Below are positions 57,882-64,000 of a DNA stretch of 64,000 nt, piece after piece. The notes below the pieces were generated by a model that saw only the letters and a program-made list of their open reading frames with translations, did not search any database and was not told where the DNA came from. The translations under genes and the position numbers were made by a program. Position 1 is the first letter of the stretch; each line of letters opens with the position of its first letter. The stretch is from Promicromonospora sukumoe 327MFSha3.1 (GTDB lineage: Bacteria > Actinomycetota > Actinomycetes > Actinomycetales > Cellulomonadaceae), in the NCBI RefSeq assembly GCF_000385135.1, contig NZ_ARQM01000002.1, positions 96,947 through 160,946 of the forward strand, in the 5' to 3' direction.

Positions 57882-59012
57882 ATGTCACGAGGCTGGCCCG
57901 CGCTCGGCGACGCCGAGCGCAACGCGCTGCGCGAGCTGCTCATCCACGGCCCGCTGCCCCGCGCGGAGATCGCGCGGCGGCTCGGCGTCTCCCGCGCGAG
58001 CCTGACCCGCGTGACCCGCGCGCTCATGGACCACGGTCTGGTCACCGAGGGCGAGGTCGAGCTGCGCGGCGCGACGGGGCGCCCGAGCGAGCTGCTCGTG
58101 GTGCGGCACGCGGCCCGGCACTTCCTGGGCGTCAAGCTCACCGGCGACGCCCTGTTCGCCGTCGTCACCGACCTCGGCGCCCGCATCGTGGCGGCCCACG
58201 AGGAGCCCATCCCCGTGCGGGACCCGGACGCCGTGATCGACCAGATCGCCGCCGTCCACGCCGGGTTCGCCGGGCGGTTCGACTCGATCGTCGCCGGCGG
58301 GATCGCGCTGGCGGGCGACCTCGCCGTCGTCGACGGGCGGCAGATGGTCACCGACTCGCCGTTCCTGGGCTGGACGGACGTGCCCCTCGCCGAACGGCTC
58401 ACCGAGCGGCTCGGCATCCCCACGGGGGCGGAGAACGACGTGCGCGCGCTGACGGCCACCGCGCACTGGTTCGGGGCGGGCGTGGGCTGCACCTCGCTGG
58501 CGCTGATCACCGTGGGCACCGGCGTCGGCTTCGGGTTCGTGGTCGACGACCGCGTCGTCACCGGCCACCACGGGCGGGCGGGCCGGCTCGACCACCTGCG
58601 CGTCGACTCGGCGGGGCCCATCTGCGGGCAGGGGCACCGCGGCTGCGTGAGCGCGCTGCTGCCCAACCAGGCGATCGTGGACGCGCTGCGCATGCCCGGG
58701 CTCGACTTCGCGGGCGCCGTCGCGCTGGCCCGGGAGGGCCACGTGGCCGCCCGGCGCGCCTTCGCCGACGCCGGGCAGGCGCTCGGGGTGCTGGTCGGCA
58801 CGGTGGCGAACGCGCTGGACCCGCAGAAGATCGTGCTCGCGGGCGACGGGCTCGTGGTTCTCGAGCTCGCGGGCGACGAGGTGCGGGCCACGATCGACGA
58901 GGTGCGCTCGCCCGGCATCCCGCCGCTGGCGCTCGACGTCCAGCCGTTCCAGTTCGACGAGTGGGCCCGCGGCGGCGCCGTCGTGGGCATCCGGACGATG
59001 CTGCGGTTCTGA
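57882..59012 (+). CDS. ROK-family transcriptional regulator
   Basis: This 376-residue protein has an N-terminal helix-turn-helix (LRELLIHGPLPRAEIARRLGVSRASLTRVTRAL) and a ROK sugar-binding domain (VGTGVGFGFVVDDRVV, GRAGRLDHLRV). The ROK zinc motif is degenerate: CGQGHRGC, with the usual second cysteine of CxCGxxGC lacking, and the phosphate-1 motif is degraded, so it is a repressor and not a kinase. ATG 57882 follows GAGGAA. It likely binds the operators at 57816 and 59019 and responds to a galactoside. Confidence 0.88.
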   Translation: MSRGWPALGDAERNALRELLIHGPLPRAEIARRLGVSRASLTRVTRALMDHGLVTEGEVELRGATGRPSELLVVRHAARHFLGVKLTGDALFAVVTDLGARIVAAHEEPIPVRDPDAVIDQIAAVHAGFAGRFDSIVAGGIALAGDLAVVDGRQMVTDSPFLGWTDVPLAERLTERLGIPTGAENDVRALTATAHWFGAGVGCTSLALITVGTGVGFGFVVDDRVVTGHHGRAGRLDHLRVDSAGPICGQGHRGCVSALLPNQAIVDALRMPGLDFAGAVALAREGHVAARRAFADAGQALGVLVGTVANALDPQKIVLAGDGLVVLELAGDEVRATIDEVRSPGIPPLALDVQPFQFDEWARGGAVVGIRTMLRF

Positions 59013-59018
59013 CCCGCT

Positions 59019-59041
59019 GTTTGTTTCGCGTATTGACAAAC
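59019..59041. promoter_or_regulatory. ROK-type operator, copy 2, at GH42-GH36 promoter
   Basis: GTTTGT (59019-59024) and ACAAAC (59036-59041) have the same 11-base spacing and TTGTTTC...ATTGACAAA core as copy 1. A consensus -35 box TTGACA (59033-59038) lies inside, so binding would block the promoter of the galactosidase genes. Confidence 0.7.
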
Positions 59042-59113
59042 GGGCGGGCGCTCGACAAGTCTGACGCCCCGGGGGCGCAACCGTCCCCGCACCGACATCG
59101 AAGGGGATGCCCT

Positions 59114-61156
59114 GTGGCCCGCCGTGCGACCGAACGACCCCACACCCGCCGCGACCTGCCCGCCTGGCCCACCGACGGCCTGAGCTACGGCGGCGACTAC
59201 AACCCCGAGCAGTGGTCACCGGAGGTGTGGCGCGAGGACGTGCGGCTGATGCGCGAGGCCGGCGTCAACATCGTCACCCTCGGCGTCTTCTCGTGGGGCC
59301 TGCTCGAACCGCGCGAGGGCGAGTACGACTGGGCCTGGTTCGACGAGATCATCGCTCTGCTGCACGACGCCGGCATCGCCGTCGACCTGGCCACCCCGAC
59401 CGCGGCGCCGCCGAGCTGGCTGCTGCACGCGCACCCGGAGGTGCTGCCGGTGGACGCCCACGGCGAGCGGGAGGTGCCCGGCGGGCGGCTGGGCTGGTGC
59501 GCGAGCTCGCCCGTGTTCCGGGAGCACGCGCTGCGGATCACGACCGCGCTCGCCGAGCGCTACGGCGACCACCCCGCGGTGCGGCTGTGGCACGTGAGCA
59601 ACGAGCTCGGCGGCGGCAACGGGCGGTGCTATTGCGACGTGTCGGCGGCGCGGTTCCGCGAGTGGCTGCGTGCCGAGTACGGCACGGTCGAGGCGATCAA
59701 CGCCGCGTGGGGCACCGCGTTCTGGGGGCACACCTTCGCCGACATCGAGCACATCGAGCCGCCCCGGGGCGACAAGCACAAGGCGAACCCGGGGATGTTC
59801 CTCGCGTTCGAGCGGTTCTCCTCCGACGAGCTGCTGGAGCACTACCTCGCCGAGGCCGCGGTGCTGCGCGAGCGCAGCGCCGTGCCCGTCACCACCAACT
59901 TCATGGTCGGCTCCGGCGGGCACGTCGTGGACTACTCCGACTGGGCCGGGCACGTCGACGTCGTGGCGAACGACCACTACACGATCGTGGACGACCGGGT
60001 GCGCGAGCAGGACCTCGCGTTCGCGGCCGACCGGATGCGCGGCCTGACCCGGGCGCGCGAGCCGTGGCTGCTCATGGAGCACTCCACCGGGGCGCCGAGC
60101 TGGCAGCAGCGCAACCGCGCCAAGGCCCCCGGCGAGATCCTGCGCAACGCCCTGGCCCACGTGGCCCGCGGGTCGGACGGCGCGATGTTCTTCCAGTGGC
60201 GCGCCTCGACCGCGGGGACCGAGCAGTTCCACTCGGCGATGCTGCCCCACGCGGGCACCGAGAGCCGCGTGTGGCGCGAGGTCGTGGAGCTGGGGTCCGC
60301 GCTGCGCCGGCTCGCCGGCATCGCGGGCGCGCCCGTGGAGCCCGCGAAGGTCGCGCTGCTCGTCGACGAGGAGTCGGCGTGGGCGCTCCAGCAGGGGCTC
60401 AAGCCGCACCGCGCGCTGCGGTACGCCCACGAGACCCGGCTCTGGCACCGCGTGTTCTGGCAGCGGCAGGTGCTGGTGGACGTGCTGCCCGTCGACGCCG
60501 ACCTCGACGGCTACGACCTCGTGGTGCTGCCCACGCTGCTCGTGGTCTCGGACGCGCAGGCGGCTCGCGTCGACGCGTTCGTGCGCGGCGGCGGCACCGT
60601 GCTCGCCACCTACCTCTCCGGCATCGTCGACGAGACCAGCCGCGTGCGCGGCGGCGGCTACCCCGGCGCGTTCCGCGACCTGCTCGGGGTGACGACCGAG
60701 GAGTTCCGCCCGCTGCAGGCCGACGAGACCGTGCTCCTGTCCGACGGCGGCCGGGTGACCGACTGGAGCGAGGACACGAACCTGCACGGCGCCGAGGCCG
60801 TCGTCACGTACGCCGACGGCGACTCCGCCGGCCGCGCGGCGGTGACCCGCAACGCCGTCGGCGACGGCGCGGCCTGGTACGTCTCCGCGCAGCTCCCGCT
60901 CGACTCGGCCACGCGCGTCGCCGACCGGCTCATCTCCGAGCTCGGCCTGCCCCGCGCGGTCGAGGCCGGCACCGGGATCGAGGCCGTCCGCCGGAACACC
61001 GCGGACGGCGACGTCCTGTTCCTGATCAACCACTCGGACGCCGACGAGACCGTGGCCGTGTCGGGCCGGTCGCTGCTCGACGACGCGACGTTCGACGGCG
61101 CCGCGCTCGTGCCCGCCGGGCGCGTCGTCGTGCTGCGCGAGAGCGCCGCCGAGTGA
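59114..61156 (+). CDS. GH42 beta-galactosidase
   Basis: This 680-residue enzyme has the GH42 start GLSYGGDYNPEQWSPEVWRED, acid/base Glu164 in HVSNELGGG and nucleophile Glu322 in LLMEHSTGAPSW. A trimerisation/beta-galactosidase-type domain follows the barrel and a small beta domain ends the chain. No signal peptide: it cleaves imported beta-galactosides in the cytoplasm. GTG 59114 follows AAGGGG. It overlaps the alpha-galactosidase gene (GTGA at 61153) and sits behind the ROK operator. Confidence 0.92.
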   Translation: MARRATERPHTRRDLPAWPTDGLSYGGDYNPEQWSPEVWREDVRLMREAGVNIVTLGVFSWGLLEPREGEYDWAWFDEIIALLHDAGIAVDLATPTAAPPSWLLHAHPEVLPVDAHGEREVPGGRLGWCASSPVFREHALRITTALAERYGDHPAVRLWHVSNELGGGNGRCYCDVSAARFREWLRAEYGTVEAINAAWGTAFWGHTFADIEHIEPPRGDKHKANPGMFLAFERFSSDELLEHYLAEAAVLRERSAVPVTTNFMVGSGGHVVDYSDWAGHVDVVANDHYTIVDDRVREQDLAFAADRMRGLTRAREPWLLMEHSTGAPSWQQRNRAKAPGEILRNALAHVARGSDGAMFFQWRASTAGTEQFHSAMLPHAGTESRVWREVVELGSALRRLAGIAGAPVEPAKVALLVDEESAWALQQGLKPHRALRYAHETRLWHRVFWQRQVLVDVLPVDADLDGYDLVVLPTLLVVSDAQAARVDAFVRGGGTVLATYLSGIVDETSRVRGGGYPGAFRDLLGVTTEEFRPLQADETVLLSDGGRVTDWSEDTNLHGAEAVVTYADGDSAGRAAVTRNAVGDGAAWYVSAQLPLDSATRVADRLISELGLPRAVEAGTGIEAVRRNTADGDVLFLINHSDADETVAVSGRSLLDDATFDGAALVPAGRVVVLRESAAE

Positions 61157-63264
61157 CGCCGGACGTGCACGTGCTGCGCGCGGCGGGCGTCGGCGTCGTC
61201 GTCGCGCTGCCGCAGGACGGCCTGCCCGAGGTGGTGCACTGGGGCCGGGACCTCGGCCCGCTCGGCCCCGCCGACGCGCGCCGTCTGCTCCGGTCGGTCG
61301 CGCGCCCCGGGTCGCCTAGCGCGCTGGACGGGCCGTGGCCGCTCACGGTGCTGCCCGGCGAGCACGACGGCTGGGAGGGCCGCCCCGGCCTGGCCGGCCA
61401 CGTGGGGCGGCGTGCCCTGCTGCCGCGCTGGCGCCGCACCGGGGCCGACGGCGACGAGCGGCACCTCCGGGTGACGGCCGAGGCGACCGGCCTGCGCGTC
61501 GTCGTCGACCTGACCCTCGACCCGTCGGGGGTGCTCGCCGTGACGCACGAGCTGCACAACACGGGCGCCGAGCCGGTCGACCTCGCGATCCTGGAGGCGA
61601 CGCTGCCGGTCGGCGACCTCGCCGCGGAGGTCATGGACTTCTCCGGGCGCTGGACGCGCGAACGCACGCCGCAGCGCCGCCCGCTCGCACAGGGCAGCCA
61701 CGCGCGCGAGTCGCGCCGCGGCCGCACCGGGCACGACTCCCCGCTCGTGCTCGCGCTCGGCACCCCCGGGTTCGACGAGAGCCGGGGCGAGCTGTGGGCC
61801 GTGCACCTCGCCTGGAGCGGCGACGCCGTGCACCGCGTCGACGCCCTCCCCGAGAGCCGCACCGTGCTCGGCGCGGGCCCGCTGCTGCGGCCCGGCGAGG
61901 TCACGGTCGAGCCCGGCGCCGCGTTCCGCACCCCGGCCGCGCTGTTCGTCTGGAGCGACGCGGGGCTCGACGGGCTCGGGCACCGGTTCCACCGGTACGT
62001 GCGCGGGCGGGCGGGGCACCCGCGGCGGCCCCGCCCGGTCACGCTGAACACCTGGGAGGCCGTCTACTTCGACCACGACCTGGGCAAGCTCACGCAGCTC
62101 GCCCGGGTCGCGGCCGACGCCGGCGTGGAGCGGTTCGTGCTCGACGACGGCTGGTTCCTGGGCCGCCGCGACGACTCGGCCGGGCTGGGCGACTGGCGCG
62201 TCGACCCGGAACCCTGGCCGGACGGGCTGCACCCCCTCGTCGACGTGGTCCGGGAGCAGGGCATGGAGTTCGGGCTGTGGCTCGAGCCCGAGATGGTCAG
62301 CCTCGACTCGGAGCTCGCCCGCGCGCACCCGGACTGGCTGCTGCAGCCGATCGAGAACGAGGTGCGGCCCTGGCGCAACCAGTACGTGCTCGACGTGTCG
62401 CGGGCGGACGTGTTCGACCACCTGCTGAAGGCGATCTCGGCGCTCGTGACCGAGTACCGGCTCGACTACGTCAAGTGGGACCAGAACCGCGACCTCATCG
62501 AGGCCGTGACCGGCGGCCGCGCGAACGTGCACCGGCACACCGCGGCCGTCTACCGGCTGCTGGCCGCGCTCCGGGACCGGCACCCCGGCCTGGAGATCGA
62601 GGCCTGCGCGTCGGGCGGGGCGCGCGTGGACCTCGGCGTGCTGGAGCACACCGACCGGGTGTGGGCCTCGGACACGAACGACCCGGTCGAGCGCCTGGCC
62701 ATCCAGCGCTGGACCGAGCTGCTGCTGCCCCCGGAGCTCGTCGGCACGCACGTGGGCCCGCCCGTGGCCCACACCACGAAGCGCGCCACGGGGCTGGACC
62801 TGCGGATCGCCGTGGCGCTGCTGGGCCACTTCGGCATCGAGTGGGACCTGACGGAGTGCACCCCGGACGAGCTGGACCGGCTCCGCGCGGGCATCGCCGC
62901 CTACCGGCGGCTGCGGCCGCTGCTGCACTCGGGCGACGTGCACCACCCGCCGACCGGCGACGCCGGGACGAGCGCGACCGTGATCGTGGCGCCGGACCGG
63001 AGCCGGGCGGTGGTGCGGGTGGCGCGGTCGGTCACGGGCGACCGCGCGCTGCCCGCGCTGCAGCGGGTGCCCGGGCTGGACCCCGGACGGCGTTACCGCG
63101 TCTCCCTGCCGCTGCCGGGCCCGCTCCCCCGCAACGCCCCGCCGCTGTTCGAGGCGTTGGACGACGCCGTGGTGCCCGGCGCCGCGCTCGGCTCGGTCGG
63201 GCTGCGGCTCCCGCTGCTGCACCCGGCGCAGGCCGTCGTCCTTGAGCTCGACGCCGTCGACTGA
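61153..63264 (+). CDS. GH36 alpha-galactosidase
   Basis: This 703-residue enzyme has the GH36 features: an N-terminal beta-sandwich, RFVLDDGWFLGRRDD, FGLWLEPEMVS, nucleophile Asp443 in YVKWDQNRD and acid/base Asp507 in WASDTNDP. It removes alpha-galactose from raffinose-type sugars. There is no signal peptide. The GTG start overlaps the GH42 stop by 4 bp, so both enzymes are made together; cooperation on mixed alpha/beta galactosides is likely. The palindrome at 63276 follows 11 bases after its stop. Confidence 0.93.
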   Translation: MTPDVHVLRAAGVGVVVALPQDGLPEVVHWGRDLGPLGPADARRLLRSVARPGSPSALDGPWPLTVLPGEHDGWEGRPGLAGHVGRRALLPRWRRTGADGDERHLRVTAEATGLRVVVDLTLDPSGVLAVTHELHNTGAEPVDLAILEATLPVGDLAAEVMDFSGRWTRERTPQRRPLAQGSHARESRRGRTGHDSPLVLALGTPGFDESRGELWAVHLAWSGDAVHRVDALPESRTVLGAGPLLRPGEVTVEPGAAFRTPAALFVWSDAGLDGLGHRFHRYVRGRAGHPRRPRPVTLNTWEAVYFDHDLGKLTQLARVAADAGVERFVLDDGWFLGRRDDSAGLGDWRVDPEPWPDGLHPLVDVVREQGMEFGLWLEPEMVSLDSELARAHPDWLLQPIENEVRPWRNQYVLDVSRADVFDHLLKAISALVTEYRLDYVKWDQNRDLIEAVTGGRANVHRHTAAVYRLLAALRDRHPGLEIEACASGGARVDLGVLEHTDRVWASDTNDPVERLAIQRWTELLLPPELVGTHVGPPVAHTTKRATGLDLRIAVALLGHFGIEWDLTECTPDELDRLRAGIAAYRRLRPLLHSGDVHHPPTGDAGTSATVIVAPDRSRAVVRVARSVTGDRALPALQRVPGLDPGRRYRVSLPLPGPLPRNAPPLFEALDDAVVPGAALGSVGLRLPLLHPAQAVVLELDAVD

Positions 63265-63275
63265 CCCCGCCGTCC

Positions 63276-63329
63276 CCCACGTGTCAGACGCACGGTTCAC
63301 CCGAGGGAACTGTGCGTCTGACACGTGGG
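63276..63329. repeat. Palindrome, copy 2 of intergenic family
   Basis: 23-base arms (63276-63298 with 63307-63329), broken only by one G-T pair, surround an 8-base loop. The left arm matches the 7106-7145 palindrome region in about 26 of 30 bases. It lies 12 bases after the alpha-galactosidase stop and probably works as a terminator. Confidence 0.75.
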
Positions 63330-63368
63330 CGGGCCCGCCCCCTGACCAGCGGCCCAGGGGGCGTACGA

Positions 63369-63386
63369 CCCAGGTATGACCCTGGG
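63369..63386. promoter_or_regulatory. Small palindrome upstream of final ABC ATPase
   Basis: CCCAGG-TATGAC-CCTGGG is a perfect inverted repeat (63369-63374, 63381-63386) 64 bases before the ATPase start, with a related CCCAGG at 63352-63357. It may be an operator for a two-component or other regulator outside the window. Confidence 0.4.
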
Positions 63387-63449
63387 GCAGACCAAGACCA
63401 GACCCCGGCCTGATGCCCTGGCACGCCGCCGATCCGTAGCGTCTGCCGC

Positions 63450-64000
63450 ATGGACACCACCGTGTATACGCCCGGGTCGTCGCCCGCAGTGCGCGCCCGC
63501 TCCCTGACCAAGACGTACGGCAAGGGCGAGGCGATCGTGCGCGCTCTGGACGGCGTGGACGTGGACTTCGAGCAGGGCCGGTTCACCGCGATCATGGGCC
63601 CGTCGGGGTCGGGTAAGTCGACGCTGATGCACCTGCTGGCCGGGCTGGACTCGGCCACGGGTGGGCAGGCGTTCCTCGGGGAGACCGAGATCACCGGGCT
63701 GAGCGACAAGGCGCTGACGAAGCTGCGGCGGGACCGGATCGGGTTCGTGTTCCAGCAGTTCAACCTGTTGCCGATGTTCACCGCGGAGCAGAACATCACG
63801 CTGCCGGTCGAGCTGGCCGGCGCGACCACGGACCGGGCGTGGCTGGACACCCTGGTCGAGACCCTGGGGTTGTCGGGTCGGTTGACGCACCGTCCGGGTG
63901 AGCTCTCCGGTGGTCAGCAGCAGCGGGTCGCGATCGCGCGTGCGCTGATCGCGCAGCCGGACGTCGTGTTCGCGGACGAGCCGACGGGCAACCTGGACTC
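63450..64000 (+). CDS. LolD/MacB-type ABC ATPase, 5' part only
   Basis: The gene runs off the window. From ATG 63450 the 183 visible residues contain Walker A GPSGSGKST, Q-loop FVFQQFNLLP, signature LSGGQQQR and Walker B VVFADEPTGNLD, typical of the MacB/LolD group. It probably works with an FtsX-like permease just downstream, outside the window. There is no clear ribosome-binding site, so the message may be leaderless. It is separate from the galactoside operon, behind the palindrome at 63276. Confidence 0.92.
   Translation, partial: MDTTVYTPGSSPAVRARSLTKTYGKGEAIVRALDGVDVDFEQGRFTAIMGPSGSGKSTLMHLLAGLDSATGGQAFLGETEITGLSDKALTKLRRDRIGFVFQQFNLLPMFTAEQNITLPVELAGATTDRAWLDTLVETLGLSGRLTHRPGELSGGQQQRVAIARALIAQPDVVFADEPTGNLD

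Noticed and set aside
57818..59113. Open frame running through the ROK gene into the GH42 gene
   Set aside because: The upstream part is an out-of-frame reading of the ROK gene. The GH42 homology begins after GTG 59114, which has its own ribosome-binding site.
1..64000. tRNA, rRNA, CRISPR array, prophage or insertion sequence
   Set aside because: I looked for tRNA T-loop-like GGTTCGAATCC motifs, repeat-spacer patterns and transposase or integrase genes and found none. The HNH gene alone is not evidence of a mobile element.

Overview
The window is about 73% G+C and carries tightly packed genes, many joined by 4-bp ATGA or GTGA start/stop overlaps. Content such as a DinB/mycothiol-type protein, a GPP34 protein, a DUF222 HNH endonuclease, several glycoside hydrolases and LuxR/ROK/WYL regulators points to an actinomycete. 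The Cellulomonadaceae/Promicromonosporaceae are a reasonable guess, but that is inference. I see no rRNA, tRNA, CRISPR array, prophage or complete insertion sequence.

Layout, 1-14 kb: the tail of a ThuA-like gene and a secreted sugar dehydrogenase with a LamG domain; an ABC exporter; an HxlR regulator divergent from an MFS exporter and an SDR; a VanRS-like two-component system divergent from a VanY-like peptidase; a DUF4037 protein; an unusual sugar-kinase/FHA fusion; and three small membrane or DUF proteins. 14-24 kb: a large LuxR-type ATPase regulator; a sulfatase operon carrying its own formylglycine-generating enzyme and a HAD phosphatase; and a MacB-type ABC pair. 23-28 kb: an L-idonate-type locus (GntR, MHS transporter, idonate dehydrogenase), then DinB, DUF4184 and a MarR/NTF2-like pair. 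28.8-33 kb: a one-gene fusion of an ECF-like sigma factor with a zinc-finger anti-sigma domain and two membrane spans, followed by a DUF222 HNH endonuclease. 33-39.4 kb: a four-carbon acid-sugar (tetronate-type) catabolic cluster with SDR, MatC-like transporter, NAD-binding/SAF oxidoreductase, DUF1537 kinase, class II aldolase and DeoR regulator.

39.4-49.5 kb is an accessory-looking stretch. It has a Cfr-type 23S rRNA methyltransferase (a possible ribosome-antibiotic resistance determinant), a CHAD protein, an RloA/RloB (AbiL-like) defence pair behind a palindromic promoter, WYL/DHFR-like genes, an alpha/beta hydrolase, a soluble trypsin/PDZ protease, an AhpD-like protein, and a MerR-GPP34 pair behind a textbook MerR promoter. 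49.5-63.3 kb is a galactoside-use region: a GH35 enzyme coupled to a hexapeptide-transferase/toroid fusion, an EF-hand protein, an ABC sugar importer (lipoprotein plus two permeases, no ATPase gene), a ROK regulator, a GH42 beta-galactosidase and a GH36 alpha-galactosidase. One operator type, a 6-bp inverted repeat with 11-bp spacing, lies before both the importer/ROK divergent promoter and the GH42-GH36 operon. The window ends inside a LolD/MacB-type ABC ATPase gene.

Structures between genes include several strong hairpins (20948-20998, 26389-26430, 54565-54599) and a 25-bp arm inverted repeat at 2740-2796. A palindromic family occurs twice, at 7106-7145 and 63276-63329, each copy just past a stop codon. 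One copy supplies the last codons of the sensor kinase.
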